Assembly: GCA_026914155.1 (NCBI GenBank)
Contig: JAPPGH010000017.1
Location: 140,674 to 204,673, forward strand
Source: Candidatus Palauibacter rhopaloidicola
GTDB lineage: Bacteria; Gemmatimonadota; Gemmatimonadetes; Palauibacterales; Palauibacteraceae
Direction: 5' to 3'
DNA: 64,000 nt
The notes under the pieces were generated by a model. That model was not told the origin of the DNA. It did not search any database and was given only the letters and a program-made list of their open reading frames with translations. Below are positions 34,165-44,597 of the stretch, in pieces (position 1 is the first letter of the stretch; the number at the start of each line of letters is the position of its first letter). Both the position numbers and the translations under genes were made by a program.

Positions 34165-34847
34165 CAGAGTACCGCCTTGTTCACGTCGGGGAGCGAGATG
34201 GTGCGGGAGAACATGCCCTCCAGCGTGCGGTCGTGGCTCACGAACACGAGCGTGGAGCCGGCGCGCTCGCACTCCTGGAAGAGCAGCCGGAGGAAGGCCT
34301 CCCGGCGGTCGAAGTCCAGGGAGGAAGTGGGTTCATCGGCCACGATGATCTCGGGCGACCCGATGAGCGCGCGGCAGGCCGCCACCCGCTGCTGCTGGCC
34401 CACCGAGAGTTCCGTCACCGGCTTCTTCAGCAGATCTCCGATGTGAAGATGATCGGCCAGCAGCGCGGCGGTCTCCTTCACGCCCGCGCCGTCCAGCCGG
34501 GCCCGGCGTTTCGCGTCCATGCGCGCGGGGAGCGCGATGTTGTCGAGCACCGACAGGTAGGGGATGAGGTTGAACATCTGGAAGACGTAGCCGATGTGCT
34601 CCGCCCGGAAGGCGTCCCGCCGGGCGCCGGAGAGCGACGCGAGATCCTGGCCGAGTACCCGGACCTCGCCTTCCGTCGCTGCCAGGACCCCCGCCAGCAC
34701 GCCGAGCAGGGTGGTCTTGCCGCTCCCGCTCGGACCGAAGAGGAACGCGCGCTCCCCCCGCTTGAGGGCCATCTCGCCGATGTCCAGCACCCAGGGGCCG
34801 CGGCCGTAGCGGAAGCGCAGGCCCCGGACATCGATGGCAAGGCTCAT
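34164..34847 (-). CDS. ABC transporter ATP-binding protein (LolD/MacB type)
   Basis: 227 residues. Walker A GPSGSGKTTLLGVL, Q-loop FQMFNLIPYLSV, signature VTELSVGQQQRVAACRALIG, Walker B IIVADEPTSSLDF and H-switch FVSHDRTLEG are all present. This is the LolD-like class that drives FtsX-type permeases. It overlaps the permease start by one base, so the two form one transporter. The upstream open frame to 34994 overlaps the DUF3299 gene and was not used; ATG 34847 begins the conserved domain. Confidence 0.92.
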   Translation of the reverse strand: MSLAIDVRGLRFRYGRGPWVLDIGEMALKRGERAFLFGPSGSGKTTLLGVLAGVLAATEGEVRVLGQDLASLSGARRDAFRAEHIGYVFQMFNLIPYLSVLDNIALPARMDAKRRARLDGAGVKETAALLADHLHIGDLLKKPVTELSVGQQQRVAACRALIGSPEIIVADEPTSSLDFDRREAFLRLLFQECERAGSTLVFVSHDRTLEGMFSRTISLPDVNKAVL

Positions 34848-34882
34848 CCGGTCAATGCGGTCGGCGGCCGCGTCCTCGCGGA

Positions 34883-35389
34883 TCAGGGACCGTACGGATA
34901 GACCTGCTGGCCGGAGAGGGTGAAGCCGACGTAGCCGTACACGCTCTCCGTCAGTTCGATCTCGAGCACGCCCTCGACCCACACCGGGTTCCACCCGTCC
35001 AGCTTCGCCCGCTTGCCCTCATCCATCTCGATGTAGACGAGCTGGTTGGGCGGGGGAGGCGGCGTGTGGATGCAGGCCCCGACATAGGGCACGAGGAGAA
35101 ACTCCGTGGCCGAGGACGCCCAGTCTTCGAGCGGTACCGTGAACCCGGGGATCTTGACGAGCTTGCCCGCGAGCGCCGCCAGCTCCTCGCTCGGTTCGCC
35201 GGTGCGGTAGTCGAGGCTGGCCAGGAGGCGCCAGCCCACCTCGGTCGGCTCGTCGTCGGCCGCTGCGGCCGGGGTTGTGTCGGCCGGAGGCTCCGTGACG
35301 GCTTCCGGAGGGCCGCCCGCGCCGGCAAGCGTCACCACGAGCAGCATGGCGGCGGCTGTCGAGAGAAGTCTGCGGCTCGCGTCGATCAT
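34883..35389 (-). CDS. Exported DUF3299 protein
   Basis: 168 residues with a signal peptide (LLSTAAAMLLVVTLAGAGGPP) and a Pro/Ala linker. The conserved core is VKIPGFTVPLEDWASSATEF, LLVPYVGACIHTPPPPPNQL, with a single Cys in a proline-rich setting, and ends VYGYVGFTLSGQQVYPYG. DUF3299 proteins are of unknown function and are often found beside ABC transporters of the kind encoded here. It is 35 bp upstream of the ATPase on the same strand, probably one operon. A metal-related extracytoplasmic role is inference. Confidence 0.83.
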   Translation of the reverse strand: MIDASRRLLSTAAAMLLVVTLAGAGGPPEAVTEPPADTTPAAAADDEPTEVGWRLLASLDYRTGEPSEELAALAGKLVKIPGFTVPLEDWASSATEFLLVPYVGACIHTPPPPPNQLVYIEMDEGKRAKLDGWNPVWVEGVLEIELTESVYGYVGFTLSGQQVYPYGP

Positions 35390-35405
35390 CAAAAAACTCC
35401 GGCTG

Positions 35406-37070
35406 TCAAAGTCCTCGGTTCGCTCGGTTCGCTCCCGCGCTCGATCCCGCGTTGTCCTGCCGGTCATCCGCGGAAGCCGGCCGCGACAGCGTGGGATACT
35501 TGATGCCCAGTTGATCAAGATACGTGTCGAAGCGCGTCTCGTCATAGTAGTACGGCTCCAGGAGCGGACGGAACGTGTTCATGATCTCCCGGTTGAGGTC
35601 GATCGGAGGCGGGTCGTCCGGGCCGATGAAGGGAATGTACTCCACGCCCGCGGTCTGTTCCTCCCGGAAGTAGGTCCAGGCTTCGTCGACCCGTTCCGGC
35701 TGCGCGAAGAGCTGGAGCGCGGTGCGGGCCATGACGCGCGCGCCGGCGACGGCGCCCTTGTGCGCGATCGGGGTGGCCATCGCCATGGCGCTCGACCAGT
35801 GGTGGCCCGGAAGTCCAGGCACGTTCGACGGGAAGCGCAGGGTCACCGTCGGCACGTTCCACGAGATGTCGCCGATGTCGTCGGATCCGCCGCTGCGGCG
35901 CGGCCCCGGCTCGCCCAGGGGCGAGAGGGCGATCGGCATCCCCGACGGGACGCTTCCCACCGATTTCTGCACCGCGCTCGCGAAGTCGTGGTCGTCCTCG
36001 GTCCATTCCGGAAGCCCGACGTCCTCGATGTGTTCGTACATCGTTTCGGCCACGACCTTGTTGAAGTGGCGGGGCCAGGCGGCGCCGATGATCCGGTACG
36101 ACATCTCGGTGTCGGTCATCAGCGCCGCGCCTTCCGCGATGCGGATGGCCGTGTCGAAGTTGCGCTTGATATCCTCGTAGTCCATTTCGCGGATGAAGTA
36201 CCAGACCGAAGCGCTCGGCGGCACGACGTTCGGCTGGTCGCCGCCGTCGCTGATCACATAGTGGGAGCGCTGGTCGGGTCGCAGGTGCTCGCGCCGGAAG
36301 TTCCAGGCCACGTTCATCAGTTCGACCGCGTCGAGCGCGCTGCGGCCCCGCCAGGGAGCGCCCGCGCCGTGGGCGGCCTCGCCCTCGAAGGTGAACTCCA
36401 CGGAGACGAGCCCGGTGCCGCTCCCCTGGCCCCAGCTCACCGCCAGGTTGCTGCCCACGTGCGTGAAGAGGGTGACGTCGATGTCCTCGAGATAGCCGTC
36501 CCGCACGTACCAGGCCTTGGAGCCCAACTGCTCCTCGGCGACGCCGGGCCAGAGCACGAGCGTCCCCTCGATGCCCTCGGCCTCCATGACGTCCTTCAGC
36601 GCGAGCGCCGCCACGACGTTCACCGCCTGCCCGGAGTTGTGGCCTTCGCCGTGGCCGGGCGCGCCCGGAATCAGGGGGTCGTGATAGGCGACGCCGGGCT
36701 TCTGGTTGGCCTTCGGGATGCCATCGATGTCGGACCCGAAGGAGATGACCGGCGACCCGCTGCCCCAGCGCGCGAACCAGGCGGTCGGGATGCCCGAGGG
36801 CGCGTGCTCGACCGTGAAGCCGTTCTCTTCCAGGATCCCGGTGATGTAGGCCGAGGTTTCGATCTCCTGCTGCCCCAGTTCGGAGAAGGAGAAGATCTTG
36901 TCGACCATGACCTGGGCCAGCTTGGCGCGCTCGAGCACGCCCGCCTCCACGCGGGCCACGAGGGGCGCCAGTTCATCGTCGGGGAGGCCCTGCGCGGCCG
37001 CCGTGGCGGCGGGGGCGCTGAGCAGGGCGACCAGCGTCGCTGCCAGCGTGCGTTGGCTCATCTTACCCAT
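35406..37070 (-). CDS. Secreted M20-family metallohydrolase (AbgB-like amidohydrolase)
   Basis: 554 residues with a signal peptide (LAATLVALLSAPAATAAAQG). Metal-ligand motifs of the M20D/AbgB group are visible: Asp in ISFGSDIDGIPKANQ, His in GHGEGHNSGQAVNV, the Glu pair in WPGVAEEQLGSKAW, His in LFTHVGSNL, and a last His in LPGHHWSSAMAMA. The dimerisation domain lies between about 190 and 310. Such enzymes remove amide-linked groups (for example p-aminobenzoyl-glutamate); here it acts outside the cytoplasm and the substrate is unknown. The gap upstream to carB is 157 bp. Confidence 0.87.
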   Translation of the reverse strand: MGKMSQRTLAATLVALLSAPAATAAAQGLPDDELAPLVARVEAGVLERAKLAQVMVDKIFSFSELGQQEIETSAYITGILEENGFTVEHAPSGIPTAWFARWGSGSPVISFGSDIDGIPKANQKPGVAYHDPLIPGAPGHGEGHNSGQAVNVVAALALKDVMEAEGIEGTLVLWPGVAEEQLGSKAWYVRDGYLEDIDVTLFTHVGSNLAVSWGQGSGTGLVSVEFTFEGEAAHGAGAPWRGRSALDAVELMNVAWNFRREHLRPDQRSHYVISDGGDQPNVVPPSASVWYFIREMDYEDIKRNFDTAIRIAEGAALMTDTEMSYRIIGAAWPRHFNKVVAETMYEHIEDVGLPEWTEDDHDFASAVQKSVGSVPSGMPIALSPLGEPGPRRSGGSDDIGDISWNVPTVTLRFPSNVPGLPGHHWSSAMAMATPIAHKGAVAGARVMARTALQLFAQPERVDEAWTYFREEQTAGVEYIPFIGPDDPPPIDLNREIMNTFRPLLEPYYYDETRFDTYLDQLGIKYPTLSRPASADDRQDNAGSSAGANRANRGL

Positions 37071-37195
37071 TCATTTTCCCTTTGAGGTACCCGGAAGAAG
37101 GGACCGAAAGGCAATACCCCGTAGGATAAGTGCGGGCGGCCCGCGTCGGAAAGTGGGACGTCGCCCGCCGGAAGCGGCGTTCCGGCGCCCGACGA

Positions 37196-37215
37196 GACGT
37201 TCCCGCGGGAACGTC
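37196..37215. repeat. Perfect 20-bp palindrome GACGTTCCCG/CGGGAACGTC, copy 2
   Basis: Thirteen bases downstream of the carB stop on the minus strand. Nearly identical to the palindrome at 18140-18159, which also lies just behind a minus-strand gene. Could be a terminator-like hairpin, a dispersed repeat or a protein-binding site; the sequence alone does not decide. Confidence 0.5.
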
Positions 37216-37227
37216 AGACGGAGCGGG

Positions 37228-40440
<3,213 letters not shown>

Positions 40441-40520
40441 CGGGCGCGCAAGCTATTCGGTCGGACGGCGGATCGCAGCCCCCGGCAGCGCAGCCGCCGG
40501 AGGTGCGGAGAAGATCGCGG

Positions 40521-41297
40521 CTACCGCATGAGAAGCGAGATTTCGCGCAGGACCCAGACGGGGGTGGGGCGCCCGTCGCGGAGGGCGGGGGAGAAGAGCA
40601 GCGCGCGGGCCGCGCGCACGGCCGCCGCGTCGAAGACCTGGTCGCCGGACGAGACCTGGACCGCGGTCGCCTCGACCCTTCCATCGGTCCGCACGAGGAG
40701 CCAGACGGAGGCCGCGATGTCCGCGTCGAGTCCCTCGGCGCGGATCACCGGCAGCAGGGTCGTCGCGAGCGCGGCCTCGGCATCGGTATCCCACACGAGG
40801 CGGGGCGCCTCGTCAACGGCGACGTACGCGGGCCCCAGTTCGCGGAGTTCCGCCAGTTCCGCGGCGACCGCCGCCCGGGCCGTCTCGATGGCAGCCAGCG
40901 AGTCGCGACGGGCGGCGGCGATCAGCGAGTCGCGCCGGGCCGCCTCCAGCGAGTCCCGGAGCGCGGCGGCCCGCTCCGCTGCGAGGATGGAGTCGCGGCG
41001 TGCGGCCTCCCGCTCGGCCCTCGCGATCGAATCCCGTCGCGCGGCCTCCCGCTCGGCCCTCGCGATCGAATCCTGCCGTGCGGCCTCGCGTTCGGCCCTC
41101 GCGATCGAATCCTGCCGCGCGGCCTCCGCGATCGAATCCCGTTGCGCGGCGTCCATGGCCGCCGGGTCGCCGCCGACCGGCTCGGGCGGCCGCATCGCGC
41201 GCGGAATGGGGAGGAAGCACGACCCGGCCCCCAGCGCGGCCAGCGTCACCAGGAGGATCCGTCCCCCGCGGCGCCTTCCCCTCATTTGCGGGCTCAT
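40521..41297 (-). CDS. TonB C-terminal domain lipoprotein with a coiled repeat linker
   Basis: 258 residues. Instead of the usual TonB membrane anchor it has a lipoprotein signal (LVTLAALGAGSC, Cys at 27). Residues about 50-137 are an extended charged helix of 13-residue repeats (ARQDSIARAEREA and variants). The C-terminal 90 residues match the TonB C-terminal fold (IAASVWLLVRTDGRVEATAV, QVFDAAAVRAARALLFSPAL). This design resembles TonB/TolA-like linkers but tethered to a membrane by lipid, so it may not transduce energy from ExbBD. It starts 9 bp after the small MetS-like gene. Confidence 0.8.
   Translation of the reverse strand: MSPQMRGRRRGGRILLVTLAALGAGSCFLPIPRAMRPPEPVGGDPAAMDAAQRDSIAEAARQDSIARAEREAARQDSIARAEREAARRDSIARAEREAARRDSILAAERAAALRDSLEAARRDSLIAAARRDSLAAIETARAAVAAELAELRELGPAYVAVDEAPRLVWDTDAEAALATTLLPVIRAEGLDADIAASVWLLVRTDGRVEATAVQVSSGDQVFDAAAVRAARALLFSPALRDGRPTPVWVLREISLLMR
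40965..41120 (-). repeat. Four tandem 39-bp coding repeats
   Basis: Each unit encodes a variant of ARQDSIARAEREA (residues about 60-111 of the TonB-C lipoprotein). The first three units are nearly identical at the DNA level, so recent expansion is likely. They encode a helical, charged linker. Confidence 0.75.
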
Positions 41298-41306
41298 TTC
41301 AGCCGG

Positions 41307-41426
41307 CTAGCTCTCTCCGCCCCGCTTGGCGCCTTCCTTGCGCCAGGCGATCGATGCGAGGACGGCGAGTCCTCCCCAGACGAATCCGAGGATGAGGATC
41401 ATCATGATGATCGTCGTCGTGGTCAT
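41307..41426 (-). CDS. MetS-type small subunit of an NSS amino-acid transporter (39 residues)
   Basis: A very short gene: MTTTTIIMMILILGFVWGGL followed by AVLASIAWRKEGAKRGGES. One membrane helix with the WGGL motif and a basic tail match the methionine/alanine importer small subunit (MetS) family, which assists sodium-dependent NSS transporters such as MetP. ATG 41426 overlaps the stop of the HD-domain gene (ATGA) and has GGGAGG upstream, so it is very probably translated. No NSS transporter gene is next to it, which is unusual for this family. Family assignment is from sequence pattern. Confidence 0.75.
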   Translation of the reverse strand: MTTTTIIMMILILGFVWGGLAVLASIAWRKEGAKRGGES

Positions 41427-42016
41427 GCTCGGGTACCTCCCGGGCCGTTCAGGCCCAGATCTTCCGCCGCAAGCTGCATGGCGGCGATGACGAAGGCGAT
41501 GTGCTCGCCCATGTCTTCGCCCAGTTCAGCGCAATTCTCCAGCATTTCGTCGCGGCTGATCGCGGCGGCGAACGCCTTGTCCTTCATCTTCTTCCTCACC
41601 GACCGCGTCTTCATGCCGGCGAGTCGCGTCGGCCGCACCAGGGCGCAGGCGGTGATGAAGCCGGTGAGTTCATCCACGGCCCGGAGCGTCTTCGACATTC
41701 GCGTCGTCGCTTCGACCTCCGTGTAGTCCGCGTGCGCCATGATCGTCTCGAGGACGTCCTCGTCCACCCCCTTCTCGCGGAGGATGGCCACGCCGGCCGA
41801 GGGATGTTCCGAATCGGGTGCGTGGTCGTGGTTGGGCCAGCGTTCGTAGTCGAAGTCGTGCAGCAGTCCCGCGACGCCCCACCGATCCTCGTCCTCGCCG
41901 TACTTCCGCGCGTAGGCGCGCATGGCGGCCTCGACCGCCAGCATGTGGCGCCGGAGCCCGGGACTCTCGGTGTATTCGTGGACGATCGCGAGCGCCTCAT
42001 CCCGTGTCGGGAGCAT
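41423..42016 (-). CDS. HD-domain (HDIG-type) metal-dependent phosphohydrolase
   Basis: 197 residues. The metal site is spread over RRHMLAVEAAMRAYA (His), VAGLLHDFDYERWPN (HD pair), AVAILREKG-type helix after SEHPSAG, and IMAHADYTEVEATT (His/Asp). The compact HDIG form with GLLHDFDYE is common in stand-alone bacterial hydrolases of unknown substrate. It is 6 bp downstream of the PH-like membrane protein, and its stop overlaps the MetS-like start. Confidence 0.85.
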   Translation of the reverse strand: MLPTRDEALAIVHEYTESPGLRRHMLAVEAAMRAYARKYGEDEDRWGVAGLLHDFDYERWPNHDHAPDSEHPSAGVAILREKGVDEDVLETIMAHADYTEVEATTRMSKTLRAVDELTGFITACALVRPTRLAGMKTRSVRKKMKDKAFAAAISRDEMLENCAELGEDMGEHIAFVIAAMQLAAEDLGLNGPGGTRA

Positions 42017-42022
42017 CCGTCG

Positions 42023-42505
42023 TCACTCTCCTTCGGTGGTGTCGCCGGCCGCGCCGTCGGCCGTGTCGTGCAGCGCGTCCAGAAAGCGCCGGGGGTCGCT
42101 CTGGCTGACGAGGAGCGAGTACCCGTCGAGCGTGGGAATGTACACCACCCGCCGGCGGTCCGTGAGGTAGAGGAGCGCCTTCTCGCCGCCGCGGAGCCGG
42201 AACCATCCTGCGGAGTAGCCGCCGAGCGCCGTCCCCATGGTGCGCCGGCGGGGGGCGAGGTCGGGTTCACCGCGCAGATCCACGATCCGGGCGTCGTCCA
42301 GTTCGAGCCGGTCGAGGGGGATCGTCCGGCCCCACAGGTCTCCCACCAGCTTCAGGCCCGCCGGCGACACCTCGGCCCGGCTGTTCCTCGTGGACCAGGC
42401 CGCCCAGCCCAGCATGAGCGTCACGCCGATGAGAACGACGATGATGATGATGAAGAACCACAGGATGCCGCGCCCGGAGGCCGGCGGAATCGGAAATACC
42501 TGCAT
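42023..42505 (-). CDS. Membrane-anchored PH-like domain protein
   Basis: 160 residues. One N-terminal membrane helix (ILWFFIIIIVVLIGVTLMLG) followed by a beta-rich domain similar to bacterial PH domains (AEVSPAGLKLVGDLWGRTIP, ARIVDLRGEPDLAPRRRTMG, DRRRVVYIPTLDGYSLLVSQ, SDPRRFLDAL). Such proteins are of unknown function and often sense or bind membrane components. The much longer open frame reported upstream in the same frame is antisense-like overlap with dinB and was rejected. No strong ribosome site. Confidence 0.72.
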   Translation of the reverse strand: MQVFPIPPASGRGILWFFIIIIVVLIGVTLMLGWAAWSTRNSRAEVSPAGLKLVGDLWGRTIPLDRLELDDARIVDLRGEPDLAPRRRTMGTALGGYSAGWFRLRGGEKALLYLTDRRRVVYIPTLDGYSLLVSQSDPRRFLDALHDTADGAAGDTTEGE

Positions 42506-42543
42506 GGTCGTGTGCCTCGCTGTGTCCGTCGCTGTGTGTCTCG

Positions 42544-43767
42544 CTACGTGCCTCGCACGTTGGAATCGAGAAGGGCGGCCCGCTTCAGCGCGTCCCGGCC
42601 GAAGCGGTCCGCCACGGCGTCCATCGTTTTCGCCAGCTCGCGCCGGGCGGCGCCGTCGCCCGCAGCGGGATCCTCGTCGTCCAGAAGCCCGAGCTGCTCG
42701 CCCTCGCCGTGGTCGAAGCCGGAGAGGCTGACCCCGATGAGCCGGACGAGGCGGCGGGGATCGTCGGCCTCCCGGAACAGCTCCCGCGCGACGGGCCAGA
42801 TGGCTTCCGTCATGTCCGCCGGCCGTTCGAGCGTCCGCTGCCTGGTGTGAGTCTCGAAGCCGTCCCAGCGCAGCTTCAACTGCACCGTGCGTCCCGCGAT
42901 CCCCTTCTTGCGCAGCGACCGCCCGACCCCCTCGCAGAGGGCGAGCAGCGTCCGCTCCACGCGGGCGCGGTCCTCCACGTCCTGCGGGAAGGTCACCTCC
43001 TTGCCGAGCGATTTTCTCCCCGGCCTGGGGTCGACCCGCCGCACGTCGAGGCCGTTCGCGAGTTCGTGCAGACGCCGCCCCAGCTTGCGGCCCAGGGACG
43101 CCTCGAGGAAGTCGGGCTTGTTGCGCGCCACGTCTCCGATCGTCTTGAAGCCGAGCCGTGCGAGCCGGGCCTGCACCTTCGGCCCCGCCCCCCAGAGCCG
43201 GGATACCGAGAGCGGCGCCAGGAACTCCCGCTCGGTCCCCGGCGGCACGACGACGAGCGCGTCCGGCTTCCTGAGGTCGCTCGCGACCTTCGCCACGTAC
43301 TTGTTCGAGGCGACGCCGACGGAGGCGGTGAGCCGCTCCTCCTCGGCGATCCGCTGCCGGATGCGGGTCGCGATCTCCGGTCCCGTGCCGAACAGCCGCC
43401 GGCTCGCCGTCACGTCGAGGAAGGCCTCGTCCAGCGAGAGCGTCTCCACCTGGTCGGTGAAGGAGCGGAAGATGTCGAAGATCCGCCCGGAGATCTCCGC
43501 GTAGAAGGCGATGCGCGGACGCACGTAGACGCCGTCGGGGCAGCGGCGCCACGCCTGCGAGATCGGCATCGCGGAGTGAATCCCGTAGCGCCGCGCCTCG
43601 TAGTTTGCCGTCGAGACGACGCCCCGGCCGCGGCCCTTGCGCGGGGCGGATCCGATGATGACGGGCTTGCCGCGCAGCGACGGGTCCTCGCGCACCTCGA
43701 CCGCGGCATAGAACGCGTCCATGTCCACGTGGAGGATCGTCCGCCGCCGCGCTTCAGGCTGCGGCAT
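42544..43767 (-). CDS. dinB: DNA polymerase IV (Y family)
   Basis: 407 residues. Translesion polymerase. Catalytic acidic residues are in LHVDMDAFYAAVE and LSLDEAFLDVT; the steric-gate region is FYAAVEVREDPSLRGKPVII; DNA-binding helix-hairpin-helix in SRLWGAGPKVQARLARLGFK; little-finger domain at about 240-350. A C-terminal tail of about 55 residues replaces the beta-clamp motif region; the stretch EQLGLLDDED resembles a clamp-binding QLxLF-type sequence. It overlaps the glycerophosphodiesterase gene by 14 bp. No LexA-type box is apparent upstream. Confidence 0.94.
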   Translation of the reverse strand: MPQPEARRRTILHVDMDAFYAAVEVREDPSLRGKPVIIGSAPRKGRGRGVVSTANYEARRYGIHSAMPISQAWRRCPDGVYVRPRIAFYAEISGRIFDIFRSFTDQVETLSLDEAFLDVTASRRLFGTGPEIATRIRQRIAEEERLTASVGVASNKYVAKVASDLRKPDALVVVPPGTEREFLAPLSVSRLWGAGPKVQARLARLGFKTIGDVARNKPDFLEASLGRKLGRRLHELANGLDVRRVDPRPGRKSLGKEVTFPQDVEDRARVERTLLALCEGVGRSLRKKGIAGRTVQLKLRWDGFETHTRQRTLERPADMTEAIWPVARELFREADDPRRLVRLIGVSLSGFDHGEGEQLGLLDDEDPAAGDGAARRELAKTMDAVADRFGRDALKRAALLDSNVRGT

Positions 43768-44590
43768 GCTCTCCCGCGCCTCCCTGCGCGTCCCTCTCGT
43801 CCAGGATCCGGCGGGCCCGCCCCGGGGCGTCGCTCACGAGGCCGTCCACGCCCCAGTCGAGGAGGCGCCGCATGTCGTCGGGGCGGTTCACGGTCCACAC
43901 GAAGACGCCCAGGCCGTCGGCGTGGGCGCGCCGCACGAAGCGCGGCGTGACGATGCGCAGGGCGCCCTGCCGTTCTGGCAGCATGGCCGCCGCGCAACCG
44001 GCCGGGGCGAACCGGCGGCCGAGGCCGACCTTGCCGAACAGGACGTATGCGCGGAGTTCGTCCTGGTAGGCGCAGTGCCAGCGCGCGTGCCGGCTCGCGG
44101 GCTCCACCTCCTCGCGCTCGAAGCCGCCGACCAGGATCCGCTCCCGGTCCGCGCGATTCCCGCTCCGCTGCAGCCACGCGCCCAGTTCGTGCCCCGCCGC
44201 CGCCGACTTGATCTCCGCGATCACGGGCCGGTCTCCCACCGCTTCGAGCACCTCCTCGAGGGTGGGGATGCCGACACCCGTCCCCCGGAAGGGGAAGGTC
44301 TTCCCGTGGTCCGTCGTGAAGCGGTATCCGGCGTCGAAGGCGCGCAGCTCGTCTCGCGTCAGCGCCTCGACGTCCCCCGTGCCGTCGGTGGTGCGGGGGA
44401 GGCTCGGATCGTGGATGACCATGAGGCGGCCGTCCGCGCTCCGGTGCAGGTCGAGTTCCACCGCGTCGGCCCCCACGCGCACCGCGTGCTCGAAGGACGG
44501 GAGCGTGTTCTCGGGCGCGAACGCCGCGGCCCCGCGGTGGCCGATGACCCGCAGCGGCGACCCGGGACCGAACAGATCGTCGGGCAGCAC
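43754..44590 (-). CDS. Glycerophosphodiester phosphodiesterase
   Basis: 278 residues from GTG 44590, 7 bp behind the transporter stop. GDPD barrel with catalytic HRGAAAFAPENTLPSFEHAV, metal-binding VELDLHRSADGRLMVIHDP, and the end VFVWTVNRPDDMRRLLDWGV, DGLVSDAPG. It hydrolyses glycerophosphodiesters to glycerol-3-phosphate and an alcohol. No signal peptide, so cytoplasmic (UgpQ-like). Overlaps dinB by 14 bp. Confidence 0.92.
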   Translation of the reverse strand: MLPDDLFGPGSPLRVIGHRGAAAFAPENTLPSFEHAVRVGADAVELDLHRSADGRLMVIHDPSLPRTTDGTGDVEALTRDELRAFDAGYRFTTDHGKTFPFRGTGVGIPTLEEVLEAVGDRPVIAEIKSAAAGHELGAWLQRSGNRADRERILVGGFEREEVEPASRHARWHCAYQDELRAYVLFGKVGLGRRFAPAGCAAAMLPERQGALRIVTPRFVRRAHADGLGVFVWTVNRPDDMRRLLDWGVDGLVSDAPGRARRILDERDAQGGAGEHAAA

Positions 44591-44597
44591 CGGCGGC

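Noticed and set aside
33283..34446. Plus-strand frame with hydrophobic repeats, looking like a membrane protein
   Set aside because: It is the antisense of the His/Asp-rich repeat and the rest of the permease; valine-rich segments arise from reversed Asp/His codons.
40965..41120. Regular 39-bp repeats considered as a CRISPR array
   Set aside because: Units adjoin with no spacers and encode an in-frame helical linker.
42506..43552. Long N-terminal extension of the PH-like protein (509-residue frame)
   Set aside because: It is antisense-like in composition, overlaps dinB on the same strand in another frame, and has no domain. The membrane helix and PH-like part start at 42505.
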